Shown here: in pieces, positions 26,173 to 35,916 of the stretch | How positions within the stretch are numbered: the first letter of the stretch is position 1 | Layout of the letters: the number at the start of each line of letters is the position of its first letter | Assembly: GCA_964451365.1 (NCBI GenBank) | Contig: CAYVIB010000001.1 | Span: 293,876-357,875, forward strand | Length of the DNA: 64,000 nucleotides | Direction: 5' to 3' | Source of the DNA: CAYVIB01 sp964451365 | GTDB taxonomy: Bacteria > Pseudomonadota > Gammaproteobacteria > Pseudomonadales > Cellvibrionaceae | Notes under the pieces: generated by a model | Seen by the model: the letters and a program-made list of their open reading frames with translations, nothing else | The model's database searches: none | What the model was told of the DNA's origin: nothing | Program-made: the position numbers and the translations under genes

Positions 26173-26181
26173 TCGTTGGTA

Positions 26182-26208
26182 GGGCGAGTAAGCGTAACGC
26201 CACCCGCC
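26182..26208. repeat. REP-like palindrome between convergent genes
   Basis: GGGCGAGTAAGCG and CGCCACCCGCC form an imperfect stem around TAA. The right arm (complement GGCGGGTGGCG) recurs at 47709-47719 and 55330-55340, each time between two genes that face each other. Confidence 0.55.
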
Positions 26209-26241
26209 ACTTAGCGCCACCGGCAAAAAGGTTGCGATGGA

Positions 26242-26862
26242 TTAAAAACTCCAAATGAAATTGGCCAGGGGCCCATTGGTGTAATCGCCTGACATAAATA
26301 CTGCGTAGGAGGCCTCGAAGGCGAATCGCCCGGTGTCGATATTCACGTATGGCCGCAGGTAGGCACCACCGTCCAGGTCAATATCCTCGGAGTAACAGTC
26401 ATCGCAAAAGGAAATTTCCCGCGACGCATCCAGGGTTCGTAAACCCACCGCGCCCCCGAACGAAACGGTGTCATTCAACGGAAAGCGGGCACTGCCTTCG
26501 AGCAGTATTCCCCAGGCCTGGATATCCGAACTTTCCCAGTAAACATCATCATCCCATTCGTCCTCGACTTGCTGGCTGAACGGGTCTTCATCATCGATGA
26601 TGGGAACAGTCAAGCCGGCAATAAAGGCGAAGTTCCGGCCGACAGTGGCGTAGTAGCCAATATCCAGCACCGTGGCGGAATCGTCCACGCCCTGTTCCAG
26701 GGCCTTGTCCTCGTCAAGCCCGATGACGCCGACACCGAAGTGGAAGCCGTGGCGGACCTCGGGTGACTGGTTTTGGTTGTCGGTTGTCTGAGCTTGGACC
26801 AGGCCGGCCGTCGCCAACAGGATCAGTGTGGAGAAAAAAGAGCGTGGGGATAAAGAACGCAT
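26242..26862 (-). CDS. Putative outer-membrane beta-barrel protein
   Basis: The 206-residue protein has a signal peptide (TAGLVQA before QTTD, cleavage near residue 24) and alternating hydrophobic strands (FHFGVGVIGL, FAFIAGLTVPI, ILLEGSARFPL, VSFGGAVGL, FAFEASYAVFM). It ends with an aromatic C-terminal residue (ANFIWSF), the usual signal for the barrel assembly machinery. A loop holds two closely spaced cysteines (FCDDCYS). Eight strands are likely. No specific family or substrate is recognised. It faces the esterase gene tail to tail. Confidence 0.65.
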   Translation of the reverse strand: MRSLSPRSFFSTLILLATAGLVQAQTTDNQNQSPEVRHGFHFGVGVIGLDEDKALEQGVDDSATVLDIGYYATVGRNFAFIAGLTVPIIDDEDPFSQQVEDEWDDDVYWESSDIQAWGILLEGSARFPLNDTVSFGGAVGLRTLDASREISFCDDCYSEDIDLDGGAYLRPYVNIDTGRFAFEASYAVFMSGDYTNGPLANFIWSF

Positions 26863-27113
26863 ACCCGAATTCCTTGTGTTTGATTTGAATTATTCGCGTC
26901 GTTACCGCGCAGACGGGATTCTACCGCTTAATCCTGTTGGCGGGCCAATACAAATCGCACAAAAACTGGCCGACCTGGCCCAAACTGCCGCCTGGCGGTT
27001 GCATTTTACCCCTTGACTCCCTAGAATACGCCGCCCTGAACCCGCCGGCACTGCCTGGCGATACTCCTTGCTTCACCGGCTGGCCGGGAAGCTGTAACCC
27101 GTAAGGAGCGACA

Positions 27114-27593
27114 ATGCGACATTACGAAATTGTGTTTCTGGTCCACCCTGACCAGAGCGAGCAGGTGCCCAGCATGATCGAGCGCTACACCTCTACTGTT
27201 AAAGGCAGTGGCGGCAATGTGCATCGGTTGGAAGACTGGGGACGCCGCCAGCTCGCGTACTCCATCAACAAAATCCACAAGGCGCACTACATTCTGATGA
27301 ATGTCGAGTGTAGCGAGGAAGCGCTGGAAGAACTCACCACCAACTTCCGTTACAACGACGCGGTACTGCGCAATCTGGTTATCCGTTGTGATGAAGCGTA
27401 TACCGATGAATCTCCGATCATGAAAGCGGAAAAAGAAAACCGCGAGCGTAAGCACCGGGCTGAACGTCGCGCCCAGGAAGCCGCCGCCGCGGAAGCCGAC
27501 TACGAAGAGTCAGATGAGAGCGAGGACGAGTCCGATGACGAGGATGAGTCTGGCGAAGAAGAGAAATCAACCGCTGGAAGTGAGGAGGTGTAA
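27114..27593 (+). CDS. rpsF: 30S ribosomal protein S6 with a long acidic tail
   Basis: The 159-residue protein contains the complete S6 domain ([42 protein letters not shown]) and a C-terminal extension of about 50 residues that becomes almost purely Glu, Asp and Ser. E. coli S6 is about 131-135 residues, and its tail receives extra glutamates from RimK. Here part of such a tail is genetically encoded. AAGGAG precedes the ATG. It starts the rpsF-rpsR-membrane protein-rplI group. Confidence 0.95.
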   Translation: MRHYEIVFLVHPDQSEQVPSMIERYTSTVKGSGGNVHRLEDWGRRQLAYSINKIHKAHYILMNVECSEEALEELTTNFRYNDAVLRNLVIRCDEAYTDESPIMKAEKENRERKHRAERRAQEAAAAEADYEESDESEDESDDEDESGEEEKSTAGSEEV

Positions 27594-27595
27594 CC

Positions 27596-27823
27596 ATGGC
27601 ACGTTTTTTCCGTCGTCGTAAATACTGTCGTTTCACCGCCGAAGGCGTGAAGCAAATCGACTATAAAGACCTGGACACACTGAAGGCTTACATTACCGAG
27701 ACCGGCAAGATCGTTCCCAGCCGGATCACCGGTACCAAGGCCAAGTACCAGCGTCAGCTTTCCACTGCGGTAAAACGCGCGCGTTATATTGCGCTTTTGC
27801 CTTACACGGACAGCCACGAATAA
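27596..27823 (+). CDS. rpsR: 30S ribosomal protein S18
   Basis: The 75-residue protein starts [13 protein letters not shown] and contains [29 protein letters not shown], which identifies S18, with the basic C-terminal segment [11 protein letters not shown]. It binds beside S6 on the small-subunit platform. The start lies 2 bases after the rpsF stop with GAGGAGG provided by the end of rpsF, so the two are translationally coupled. Confidence 0.98.
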   Translation: MARFFRRRKYCRFTAEGVKQIDYKDLDTLKAYITETGKIVPSRITGTKAKYQRQLSTAVKRARYIALLPYTDSHE

Positions 27824-27840
27824 GCATCCGGTAGTACCTT

Positions 27841-28686
27841 ATGATGCGCTCATTTGTTGAAGGCTTGATGAGTGGGCGCTGGCAGGCTGCTGTCGTTGCC
27901 TTCCTCGGAATTCCCGTGGTAAGCCAGGCGGTGGTCGGGCTGGTGGTATTGCGCTGCAGGACCTTTGATGGCGCGCTTATTCTGCTCACGCTGCTGGTGC
28001 CCATTTTAATTTTAATGGTGCTGTTCCAGTTCAAGGGGCTGGTACTGTTACTGCCACAAATGCTGATGGGCCTGTTGATCTTTGGCGCGGCGATGATATT
28101 GCGTTACAGCCGGTCGTGGAGCCTGACCCTGGCGGCGCTGGCAATAAGCGGAACATTGGGCGCGGCGCTAATCCGCTTTTTTATCGTGCCCTCCGCTGAC
28201 TTGCTGGCGATGGCGGACACCATGACGGCCAAGGGGCAGACAAACACTGCTTTTGTCGACGCGCTCGCCCAGGTGCCCATCGACGACACCTACGTGGGCA
28301 TGATGGGGATTGTGATGGCCGGCTTCAGCTCCGCCTCTTTGATATTGGCGAGATGGTGGCAGTCGCTGTTGTACAACCCGGGTGGTTTTCGGCAGGAGTT
28401 CCACGCCCTGCGTATCGAGCCCAAGCTGGTGTTGATATGTGCCCTGGTGCAGTTGGCATATTCAATGTTGTTCGGCATGGGGATGGGAATGTTGCTGATT
28501 CCCCTGTTTTTTGCCGGATTGGGTTTTGCCCACTGGTGGTCGGCAAACCGGAATACGACTTACGTGCTGTGGGTGATTTATTTGCTGTTGGTATTGTCGC
28601 CCGCGCTGGCGATATTTGTAGCGGCGCTGGGTTTGCTGGATTCGGCGTTTAATTTAAGAAAACGATTTAATTCAAAGCAGCGTTGA
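27841..28686 (+). CDS. Polytopic membrane protein of the rpsR-rplI interval (DUF2232-like)
   Basis: The 281-residue protein is almost entirely hydrophobic, with about seven or eight membrane helices and the segment [19 protein letters not shown] between helices in the second half. A protein of this kind stands between rpsR and rplI in many gammaproteobacteria, including pseudomonads, and its position here, 17 bases after rpsR and 28 before rplI, is the main evidence. The biochemical role is unknown. The DUF2232 name is from memory of the family layout. Confidence 0.7.
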   Translation: MMRSFVEGLMSGRWQAAVVAFLGIPVVSQAVVGLVVLRCRTFDGALILLTLLVPILILMVLFQFKGLVLLLPQMLMGLLIFGAAMILRYSRSWSLTLAALAISGTLGAALIRFFIVPSADLLAMADTMTAKGQTNTAFVDALAQVPIDDTYVGMMGIVMAGFSSASLILARWWQSLLYNPGGFRQEFHALRIEPKLVLICALVQLAYSMLFGMGMGMLLIPLFFAGLGFAHWWSANRNTTYVLWVIYLLLVLSPALAIFVAALGLLDSAFNLRKRFNSKQR

Positions 28687-28714
28687 GCTGCAAAGGTATA
28701 AGAGGGTAAACGAG

Positions 28715-29164
28715 ATGGAAGTTATTCTGCTCGAAAAAGTAGGCAAACTCGGCACCGTTGGTGACAGAGTGAATGTCAAAGCCGGCTACGGCCGTAACTT
28801 CCTGTTGCCGCTGGGTAAAGCCATCGCGGCAACGGAAAAAAATGTTGCGGAATTCGAAGCCCGTCGCGCGGAGCTTGAAGCGGCCGCCGCGGACCGTAAA
28901 ACCGCCGCTGAAGGGCGCGCCAAGCTGCTGGAGAACCTGGGCTCCGTTACCATCCGCGCCAATGCGGGCGACGAGGGCAAGCTGTTTGGTTCCGTGGGCA
29001 CACGCGATATCGCCGATGTGATTACCGCCGCCGGCGTCGACGTGAACAAGTCCGAGGTCAAGCTGCCGCAGGGAACCCTGCGTGAAACAGGCGAGTACGA
29101 AATCGACATCCAGCTGCATGTGGATGTGATCCAGTCGATCAAGCTGGTCATCGAGGCCGAGTAG
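28715..29164 (+). CDS. rplI: 50S ribosomal protein L9
   Basis: The 149-residue protein has the L9 N-terminal domain ([30 protein letters not shown]), the long connecting helix (residues about 40-75) and the C-terminal RNA-binding domain ([31 protein letters not shown], with Val and Asp order as written). It binds 23S rRNA at the base of the L1 stalk. GAGGG precedes the ATG. A terminator-like hairpin follows about 80 bases after the stop. Confidence 0.96.
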   Translation: MEVILLEKVGKLGTVGDRVNVKAGYGRNFLLPLGKAIAATEKNVAEFEARRAELEAAAADRKTAAEGRAKLLENLGSVTIRANAGDEGKLFGSVGTRDIADVITAAGVDVNKSEVKLPQGTLRETGEYEIDIQLHVDVIQSIKLVIEAE

Positions 29165-29242
29165 CACGGTTCATTGCTCTGTTGGCGGAATGCTGTTGAA
29201 TCTGCCCGGCAAGTTGATATTGGCTTCCGAGTCTATACAATT

Positions 29243-29280
29243 GGGTGCCCCCGGTAAAAATGCCGGCGGCGCCCATTTTG
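29243..29280 (+). terminator. Terminator-like hairpin between rplI and dnaB
   Basis: GGGTGCCCCCGG (29243-29254) pairs with CCGGCGGCGCCC (29263-29274) at 10 of 12 positions around an A-rich loop, followed by ATTTTG. It probably ends the ribosomal protein transcript, though the T tail is short. Confidence 0.6.
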
Positions 29281-29335
29281 CGTTTCCGCCCCGGCACGGT
29301 TCTCTAAGCCGCTGATTGCGCTAGAAAAATAATTT

Positions 29336-30760
29336 ATGCCTGATTCCGACCCTCAGTTGTACCCCGACTTCGATATGGTTCCCGACAGGGAAGCCGGTAC
29401 CGAAGCGGAATCCCGGAATGAAATCCAGGTACTGCCGCATTCCCTCGAGGCGGAACAATCCGTCCTGGGCGGCCTGATGCAGGATGCCACCCATTTCGAC
29501 GCCGTCAGCGAGATCCTTTCCGACAACGATTTCTACAAGGCGGGGCACCGGAAAATATTCCGGGTAATGGTCCGGTTGATCGAACGCGATCTGCCGATCG
29601 ACGTCATCACCGTTTCCGAAGAACTCCACTCCCGCGACGAATTGACGGCGGTGGGCGGCCTGGATTACCTGACCGACCTGGCCACCGAAGTGCCCAGCAG
29701 CGCCAACGTGGTGGCCTATGCGCGGATCGTGCGGGAACGGTCCACACTGCGGCAGTTGATCTCCGCCGCCACGGAAATCAGTCGTGCCAGCTACAACCCC
29801 GGCGGCCTCGGTTCCGATGACCTGTTGCAGCTGGCGGAAAAGCGCGTGCTGGAAATATCGGAAGAGCGTCCGAAAGAGGGCGGCTTTGAAGACGTCAACA
29901 CGCTGCTGAAGAAAACCATCGAGAAAATCGACCACCTGTTTCGCTCGGACAGCGATATCACCGGCTTGTCCACCGGACTGGCGGATCTGGATGAAAAAAC
30001 CTCAGGCTGGCAAAACGGTGAAATGATTATTCTCGCCGCCCGTCCTTCCATGGGCAAAACCGCGCTGGCCCTCAACTTCGTCGAATCCGCTATTCTGACC
30101 CAGGAAAAGCCGGTGCTGGTGTTCAGCCTTGAGATGCCAGCCGACTCGCTGATTATGCGAATGCTGTCATCCATGGGCCGCATCGACCAGGGCCGGATTC
30201 GAAACGGCAAGCTTACCGAGGAAGACTGGCCCAAGCTGGAAGTGGCCGCCCGTAAGCTCAAGGACAAGAAGTTGTTTATCGACGATACTGCCGGCCTGAC
30301 CCCCAATGAAGTCAGGGCTCGCACACGCCGAATCGCCCGTGAACACGGTAATCCCGGCCTGATCATGATCGATTACCTGCAGTTGATGCACGTGGCCGGC
30401 TCCACCGAGGGCCGTACCCAGGAAATTTCCGAAATCTCCCGCTCCATGAAGGCGCTGGCAAAGGAGTACGACTGCCCCGTCATCGCTCTTTCCCAGCTAA
30501 ACCGGGGCGTTGAGCAGCGCCCCAACAAACGGCCGATGAACTCGGACCTGCGGGAGTCCGGCGCTATTGAACAGGACGCTGACGTGATCCTGTTTATCTA
30601 CCGCGACGAGTACTACAACGAGGAAAGCCCCGACAAGGGTATCGCCGAACTTATCCTGGGCAAGCAGCGAAATGGCGAAATCGGCACTTGCCGCGCGGCC
30701 TTTATAGGCAAATTCACCCGCTTCGATAACCTGGCGCCGGAGTATTTCCAGTCCGAGTAA
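29336..30760 (+). CDS. dnaB: Replicative DNA helicase DnaB
   Basis: The 474-residue protein has the N-terminal DnaB domain (LPHSLEAEQSVLGGLM), a linker helix, and the RecA-like hexameric helicase domain with Walker A (ARPSMGKTALA), Walker B (LIMIDYLQLM) and the DnaB motif LSQLNRGVEQRPNKRP with the arginine finger region LRESGAIEQDADVILFIYRD. It unwinds DNA ahead of the replication fork. Location after rplI is conserved in gammaproteobacteria. No intein is present. Confidence 0.97.
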   Translation: MPDSDPQLYPDFDMVPDREAGTEAESRNEIQVLPHSLEAEQSVLGGLMQDATHFDAVSEILSDNDFYKAGHRKIFRVMVRLIERDLPIDVITVSEELHSRDELTAVGGLDYLTDLATEVPSSANVVAYARIVRERSTLRQLISAATEISRASYNPGGLGSDDLLQLAEKRVLEISEERPKEGGFEDVNTLLKKTIEKIDHLFRSDSDITGLSTGLADLDEKTSGWQNGEMIILAARPSMGKTALALNFVESAILTQEKPVLVFSLEMPADSLIMRMLSSMGRIDQGRIRNGKLTEEDWPKLEVAARKLKDKKLFIDDTAGLTPNEVRARTRRIAREHGNPGLIMIDYLQLMHVAGSTEGRTQEISEISRSMKALAKEYDCPVIALSQLNRGVEQRPNKRPMNSDLRESGAIEQDADVILFIYRDEYYNEESPDKGIAELILGKQRNGEIGTCRAAFIGKFTRFDNLAPEYFQSE

Positions 30761-30886
30761 CGGCCTCAATCGCAATTGGGAGGTGAGTGTGCGGGCGAAC
30801 TAAACCCCGACCTCGCTGACCAACCTTGTGCAATGCAGCATCCGGCGCTATGATTCGCCCAAAAATTAACCGTACCAGTTTAGCCT

Positions 30887-31741
30887 ATGGAAATATTTCA
30901 CCACGTCAGCAGTGTTCGCAGCACTTTGGGCCACGCTCGGTCCGAGGGCAAAAAAATTGGTTTTGTCCCGACCATGGGTAACCTGCACGACGCGCATCTG
31001 GCGTTGGTAAAAACCGCCCGGTCCCAGGCGGATGTGGTGATCGTAAGCATCTTCGTCAACCGCCTTCAGTTCGGGTTGAACGAGGACTGGGACCGCTATC
31101 CCCGCACCTTGGAAGAGGATTCCCGCAAACTGCGGGAGGTGAATTGCGATTATCTGTTCTGCCCCGAGGAACAGGAGATCTACCCCAACGGCATGGACGC
31201 GCAAACGCGGGTGATTGTCCCCTCCATGGCCGATGTCCTGTGTGGCGCGAGCCGCCCCGGCCATTTTGAAGGGGTGACCACCGTGGTGTCGAAGCTGTTC
31301 AACATCGTGCAGCCGGACATTGCCGTCTTCGGTATCAAGGATTACCAGCAGCTGGCTATAATACGCCGCATGGTGGAGGACCTGTGCTTCCCGGTGGAAA
31401 TAGTCGCCGGCGATATCGTGCGTGAAGCCGACGGCCTGGCCATGAGTTCCAGGAACGGTTTCCTGAAGGACCACGAGCGCCCAAGGGCGAATCAGCTGAG
31501 CAAGTCGTTGAACTGGATACGGGAAAGGATTCAGGCGGGAGAAAAGGATTACGTGGCGTTGGAGGACGAGGCAAAAGCCCAAATCGCCGAGGCGGGTTTC
31601 AAACCGGACTACGTCAGCGTTTGCAACAGCAAAACACTGGAACCGGCCGCCAATGACGACTTGAGTATTACAATACTGGGCGCCATGTATACGGAAGGCG
31701 CGCGCCTGATCGATAACGTTTCGGTGACACTTTTTCAGTGA
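30887..31741 (+). CDS. panC: Pantoate-beta-alanine ligase
   Basis: The 284-residue protein has the nucleotidyltransferase motif [15 protein letters not shown], the pantoate-binding stretch [34 protein letters not shown], and the KMSKS-like loop [11 protein letters not shown]. It joins pantoate and beta-alanine with ATP to make pantothenate in the cytoplasm. Small departures from the consensus are seen (LHDAH for LHEGH, VNRLQF for VNPxQF) but the active-site histidines are kept. panD, which supplies beta-alanine, follows 75 bases later. The stop codon lies inside a short tandem repeat. Confidence 0.93.
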   Translation: MEIFHHVSSVRSTLGHARSEGKKIGFVPTMGNLHDAHLALVKTARSQADVVIVSIFVNRLQFGLNEDWDRYPRTLEEDSRKLREVNCDYLFCPEEQEIYPNGMDAQTRVIVPSMADVLCGASRPGHFEGVTTVVSKLFNIVQPDIAVFGIKDYQQLAIIRRMVEDLCFPVEIVAGDIVREADGLAMSSRNGFLKDHERPRANQLSKSLNWIRERIQAGEKDYVALEDEAKAQIAEAGFKPDYVSVCNSKTLEPAANDDLSITILGAMYTEGARLIDNVSVTLFQ

Positions 31742-31760
31742 CACTTTTTTCAGTGACACT
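31724..31760 (+). repeat. Short direct repeats at the 3' end of panC
   Basis: GTGACACTTTTTTCA-type units of 14-15 bases occur at 31724 and 31738, with a third partial copy (GTGACACT) at 31753. The panC stop codon TGA is in the second unit. Slippage here would alter only the last residues of PanC or the spacer. Confidence 0.85.
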
Positions 31761-31815
31761 ATAGAGTCCGGTGGAAACGCCGGGCTGGATTTGACCAAAG
31801 TAGGTGAGTTTTTAT

Positions 31816-32196
31816 ATGCAAATTACGCTGCTCAAAGGTAAGTTGCACATGGCCAGAGTAACCCAGGCGGAACTCTGGTATGACGGTTCCTGTGCGATCG
31901 ATGCCAACCTGGTAAAGCTCGCCGGGCTGCGCGAATTCGAACAAATCGAAATTTATAACATCGACAACGGTGAACGCTTCTCCACCTACGTCATTCTGGC
32001 GGAACCCGGTTCGCGGACCATATCGATGAACGGCGCGGCCGCCCGCAAGGTACAGGTGGGCGACCGGGTAATTATTGCGGCCTACGGCCAGTTTACCGAA
32101 GCGGAAGCCGATATGTTCAAGCCACGCCTGGTTTATCTCAATCAGGATAATACCGTCGCCCGCACCTCCAACACGATTCCTGTCCAGGTCGCCTAG
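31816..32196 (+). CDS. panD: Aspartate 1-decarboxylase proenzyme
   Basis: The 126-residue protein has the self-cleavage site in [11 protein letters not shown] (Gly-Ser), which makes the pyruvoyl cofactor, and the family end block [18 protein letters not shown]. It decarboxylates aspartate to beta-alanine for PanC. ATG 31816 is chosen because TAGGTGAG lies 8 bases upstream; an in-frame GTG at 31804 would overlap that site. Homologues start with [15 protein letters not shown] sequence, which agrees. Confidence 0.96.
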   Translation: MQITLLKGKLHMARVTQAELWYDGSCAIDANLVKLAGLREFEQIEIYNIDNGERFSTYVILAEPGSRTISMNGAAARKVQVGDRVIIAAYGQFTEAEADMFKPRLVYLNQDNTVARTSNTIPVQVA

Positions 32197-32605
32197 CCCG
32201 TATATTTCACCAAAAAACGCCTAAACTGGCCGAAACCTACGGTCGGCTCGGACTGGAGTGGGTTGGCGACGTCTCGTCACGTCCACGCTGACCTCGGCCC
32301 GACGCGGGCAAAGATTGACGGCGATTAAGGTATTATTCGCATTCCTTCTGGCCGTGGCTCGGGTCGAAACGGTCGAGAAGCCCGCTTTTTTCATTGGCCG
32401 CTAGTGAGTAAATCGACTTGTGAATGTATACTTGTATTCAAGATGGTTCGCCTGCTGTTAGGAGATGCCGGAAAATATGACGTTGAGCTGATTGGTCTTA
32501 CCAGTTTGTCTTTGTACTCAGTTACAATAGCCCCGCTGTCCCTGGTGGCAGCACCTGCTTTTGTTTCGAAGTCAAAAATCGTAATCCAGGCGGACAATAA
32601 CAAAG
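32197..32605. other. Intergenic region before the sugar-acid locus
   Basis: No supported gene lies in these 409 bases. A 69-codon frame from 32404 overlaps the kdgK start and has no recognisable content. The segment TGTGAATGTATACTTGTATTCAA (around 32418-32440) is AT-rich and partly symmetrical and may belong to the kdgK promoter or an operator. Confidence 0.35.
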
Positions 32606-33574
32606 ATGAATAATACTTATCGAATCGCGTTCATCGGCGAATGCATGATTGAGCTCAAGGGGCGACCGCTTGAGTCCATAAGCCAGACCTTTTCGGGAGA
32701 CACGGCCAATACCGCCATTTATTTTGCCCGCTTAATGGATGGTGGTAATGCGAAGGTGGATTACATCACCGCGGTGGGTGACGACCCCTTTAGTAAGGCG
32801 ATGCTCGATTTTTTTGCCGGGGAAAAAATAGGTTGCCGGCATATCCAGGTGGTACCCGGCAGGCAACCCGGATTGTACTTTATTAATGTGGACCGGCAGG
32901 GTGAAAGAAGTTTCCATTACTGGAGAAATGAAGCCGCCGCGCGAAGCTGTTTTGAATTGCCGGAGTCGGAGTGCGTTCTGGCTGAGTTGAGCGAGTACGA
33001 CGCCGTCTACTTAAGTGGCATCAGCCTGGCAATTCTTTCGCCGTCGAGCCGGGAAAAGCTGTTGGCAATGCTGCAAAAATTAAAAGCGAATGGCGGGCAG
33101 TTTTTTTTCGATAACAATTACCGCCCAAAACTCTGGGAAAATAAACAAACCACCCTCGACACCTATTCGCAATTCCTGGCGTTATGTGATGTTGCACTAC
33201 TGACACTGGACGACGAGGAAGCGCTGTACGACCAGGCCGGGGAGGATACCGTGTTCTCCCGATGCGCGGAAAACAATATTCCGGAGGTGGTTGTAAAACG
33301 CGGGGCGAAAGATTGCCTGGTCAGTTACCGCAACGAAATAACGTCCGTGCCGGCGCAAAAAATCGCGCGGGTGGTGGATACAACCGCGGCCGGGGATTCG
33401 TTTAGTGCCGCGTATTTGGCGGCCAGGCTTACCGGCTGCGAGCCCGGCGAGGCGGCTGCGGCGGGCCACCGTCTGGCATCCACTGTCATTCAATACGAAG
33501 GTGCGATAATAAATAGAGTCGCCATGCCGCAGTTGAATTGTCAACACGGCAGGGCAAAAAAAATTAATTTGTGA
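32606..33574 (+). CDS. kdgK: 2-dehydro-3-deoxygluconate kinase (PfkB family)
   Basis: The 322-residue PfkB-family protein starts with the sugar-binding segment IAFIGECMIELKG and ends with the signature containing the catalytic Asp, VDTTAAGDSFSAAYLAARL. The GExMxEL-type N-terminus and GDTANTAIYFARL fit KDG kinases better than fructokinases. It phosphorylates 2-keto-3-deoxygluconate to KDPG. The following gene encodes a mannonate dehydratase that makes KDG, so the pair is a branch of hexuronate breakdown. No KDPG aldolase gene is present in the window. Confidence 0.85.
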   Translation: MNNTYRIAFIGECMIELKGRPLESISQTFSGDTANTAIYFARLMDGGNAKVDYITAVGDDPFSKAMLDFFAGEKIGCRHIQVVPGRQPGLYFINVDRQGERSFHYWRNEAAARSCFELPESECVLAELSEYDAVYLSGISLAILSPSSREKLLAMLQKLKANGGQFFFDNNYRPKLWENKQTTLDTYSQFLALCDVALLTLDDEEALYDQAGEDTVFSRCAENNIPEVVVKRGAKDCLVSYRNEITSVPAQKIARVVDTTAAGDSFSAAYLAARLTGCEPGEAAAAGHRLASTVIQYEGAIINRVAMPQLNCQHGRAKKINL

Positions 33575-33630
33575 AGCGTATTAAATAACTATTGACACTA
33601 AAGAAGCGCTGTTTTAAGGAGTAACCGTTC

Positions 33631-34839
33631 GTGAAAATCACCGAGGCTAAAGTCATTGTTTCTTCCCCCGGCCGAAACTTTGTCACGCTAAAGATTGTGA
33701 CCGATGAGGGGGTTTACGGAATTGGCGATGGCACTTTGAACGGGCGGGAAAAGGCCGTGGTGTCCTATCTGGAGGACTACGTGATTCCGGCGTTGATCGG
33801 CCGTGACCCCCAACGCATAGAAGACATCTGGCAGTACCTGTACCGCGGCGTCTACTGGCGCCGGGGCCCGGTTGGCATGACAGCGATTGCCGCGGTCGAT
33901 ACCGCGCTGTGGGATATCAAGGCAAAGGCGGCCAATATGCCGTTATACCAGCTGCTGGGCGGACGCAGCCGCGACCGGATAATGGTTTACACCCATGCTA
34001 ACGGTGCCGACATAGAAGGCACTTTGGCGGCGGTGCACAAAGCGCGGGAAAAAGGCTATAAAGCCATTCGTGTGCAGTGTGGTATTCCTGGTATTGCCAA
34101 AACCTACGGAGTGGCAAAAAGCGGCTCCAGTTATGAACCGGCGGATGCGGACCTACCGTCTGAGGAAAGCTGGTCGACCGAAAAATATTTGAATTTTATT
34201 CCGCAACTGTTTGAGCAAATCCGCAAAACGTTTGGCGATGAGCTCCATTTGTTGCACGATGTCCATCACCGGTTGACGCCGATTGAGGCCGGTCGCCTGG
34301 GTAAGGAACTGGAGCCTTTTCACTTGTTCTGGATGGAGGACCCGACGCCGGCCGAAAACCAGGAATCCTTTAAACTGATTCGCCAGCACACCACTACGCC
34401 GATCGCGGTGGGTGAAGTTTTTAACACCATTCACGACTGCCGCGATCTGATTCAGAACCAGTTGATCGACTACATACGCACGTCGGTTGTTCACACCGGC
34501 GGTATCACCCATATGCGCCGCATTGCCGATCTCGCTGCACTTTACCACATTAAAACCGGAAGCCACGGCGCCACCGATTTGTCACCAGTCTGTATGGGCG
34601 CCGCGCTGCATTTCGATTATTGGGTGCCGAATTTCGGGTTACAGGAACACATGCCGCACAGCGAACAGATGCTGGAGATTTTCCCTCACGCCTACTGTTT
34701 TAACGATGGTTATTTTACGCCGGGTGAAGAGCCCGGACACGGCGTGGATATCGATGAAAAACTCGCGGCGAAGTATCCCTATAAGCGTGCGATGTTGCCG
34801 GTAAACCGCCTGGAAGACGGAACACTTTTTAATTGGTAG
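33631..34839 (+). CDS. manD: D-mannonate dehydratase, enolase superfamily (ManD/RspA type)
   Basis: The 402-residue protein has the ManD length and signatures: [20 protein letters not shown] at the start, [29 protein letters not shown], the metal ligands in [16 protein letters not shown] and VGEVFN, and [11 protein letters not shown] near the end. It dehydrates D-mannonate to 2-keto-3-deoxygluconate; some members act slowly on D-gluconate, and RspA members have other roles. The start is GTG 33631 with AAGGAG nine bases upstream. A TTGACA-like -35 element lies at 33592. It directly follows kdgK and is convergent with the FAH-family gene. Confidence 0.88.
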   Translation: MKITEAKVIVSSPGRNFVTLKIVTDEGVYGIGDGTLNGREKAVVSYLEDYVIPALIGRDPQRIEDIWQYLYRGVYWRRGPVGMTAIAAVDTALWDIKAKAANMPLYQLLGGRSRDRIMVYTHANGADIEGTLAAVHKAREKGYKAIRVQCGIPGIAKTYGVAKSGSSYEPADADLPSEESWSTEKYLNFIPQLFEQIRKTFGDELHLLHDVHHRLTPIEAGRLGKELEPFHLFWMEDPTPAENQESFKLIRQHTTTPIAVGEVFNTIHDCRDLIQNQLIDYIRTSVVHTGGITHMRRIADLAALYHIKTGSHGATDLSPVCMGAALHFDYWVPNFGLQEHMPHSEQMLEIFPHAYCFNDGYFTPGEEPGHGVDIDEKLAAKYPYKRAMLPVNRLEDGTLFNW

Positions 34840-34882
34840 TGTATTTGAGAAGGCGGCATTTGGTCGCCGACCGGACCGCATC

Positions 34883-35875
34883 CTACAACTGAAAAACCTC
34901 CGGTTTCTGTGTTTCTGCTACAGTGAGCTGGTTGCGCAGGGGGCGCCCGAACTCCGGTGCCTCTATTTCAAAAATATCCCCTGCCTGGGTTTGGAAACCG
35001 TCGCCAAAGCTCAGTGTGCCGGTGCCGAGGAAATGAATATGAATATCGCCGGGGCGACGGAATGATGAATATTTAAAGTGGTGGTATTCAAGGTTGGCGA
35101 TGCTGTGACTCATGTTGTTTTCGCCGGTCAGGAAAGGTTTTTGCCAGGCGACACTGCCGTTGCGGATAATTCGCGAGGTGCCCTGAATATCTTTCGGTAA
35201 ATCGCCGATTAACAGCTCCGGCCCGATAGCGCAATTGCGCAGTTTGGAGTGCGCCAGGTACAGATAATTTTGCCGTTCGGTCACGTGGTCGGAAAATTCG
35301 TTGCCGAGGGCAAAGCCAATGCGAAACGGCGTGCCGTCCGGGCCGATAATGTAAAGGCCGACGATCTCGGGCTCTTCTCCGCCATCCAGGGCAAAATCCG
35401 GCGAAGGAATGGCCTGGCCTGGCGCGGCGACGATATCGCCCGTGCCTTTGTAAAACCATTCCGGTTGCACGCCGGTTTTACCGGCCTCCGGTTTGCCGCC
35501 TTCCATGCCCAGGCGGAACATCTTCATGGAGTCCGTTAAGGAGTCTTCGTTTTGTTGTAACTTGGCGTGCATGGCGTTGCGTGTGTCGGCGCTGCCCAGG
35601 TGAGTCAGTCCCGTGCCCGTGACCAGGGTGTGGGCGGGATCGGGGTGATCGATAGGTGGCAGTACACGGTTTTGATCAATCAGCTCGGCATAATCGAGTG
35701 TTTCGGTCAGGTCGAATTGCCTGATGCAATCGGCAATCGTTAAACGGTTTTCGATGGCGTGATTGGCCAATGCAAAAACGGTGGGAAATCGGGGAATGGG
35801 TCTGACGATATCAGCATTCTCCACCAGCGCGATTCCGCGTTCGCCACTGGCGGTGAGAAATTGGAGCAGCTTCAT
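34883..35875 (-). CDS. FAH-family protein, candidate 2-keto-3-deoxy-pentonate dehydratase (XylX/AraD1/GguC-like)
   Basis: The 330-residue protein belongs to the fumarylacetoacetate hydrolase family, with the metal-site block LDGGEEPEIVGLYIIGPDG and GFALGNEFSDH and C-terminal GTGTLSFGDGFQTQAGDIFEIEAPEFG. Proteins of this subfamily accompany pentonate dehydratases: Caulobacter XylX is an FAH-family 2-keto-3-deoxy-xylonate dehydratase, and GguC/AraD1 proteins sit with sugar ABC transporters. Here it would convert the 2-keto-3-deoxy-pentonate to 2-oxoglutarate semialdehyde, the one step not covered by other genes of the locus. It lies with gntR on the minus strand. Confidence 0.75.
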   Translation of the reverse strand: MKLLQFLTASGERGIALVENADIVRPIPRFPTVFALANHAIENRLTIADCIRQFDLTETLDYAELIDQNRVLPPIDHPDPAHTLVTGTGLTHLGSADTRNAMHAKLQQNEDSLTDSMKMFRLGMEGGKPEAGKTGVQPEWFYKGTGDIVAAPGQAIPSPDFALDGGEEPEIVGLYIIGPDGTPFRIGFALGNEFSDHVTERQNYLYLAHSKLRNCAIGPELLIGDLPKDIQGTSRIIRNGSVAWQKPFLTGENNMSHSIANLEYHHFKYSSFRRPGDIHIHFLGTGTLSFGDGFQTQAGDIFEIEAPEFGRPLRNQLTVAETQKPEVFQL

Positions 35876-35916
35876 AGTTTTTTAAACCTGTTTAGACACA
35901 TAAATAACATCGGAGA

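Noticed and set aside
30866..31798. 310-codon minus-strand frame opposite panC
   Set aside because: A shadow frame; panC is certain from its motifs.
32404..32613. 69-codon plus-strand frame before kdgK
   Set aside because: It overlaps the kdgK start, has no ribosome site and no recognisable sequence.
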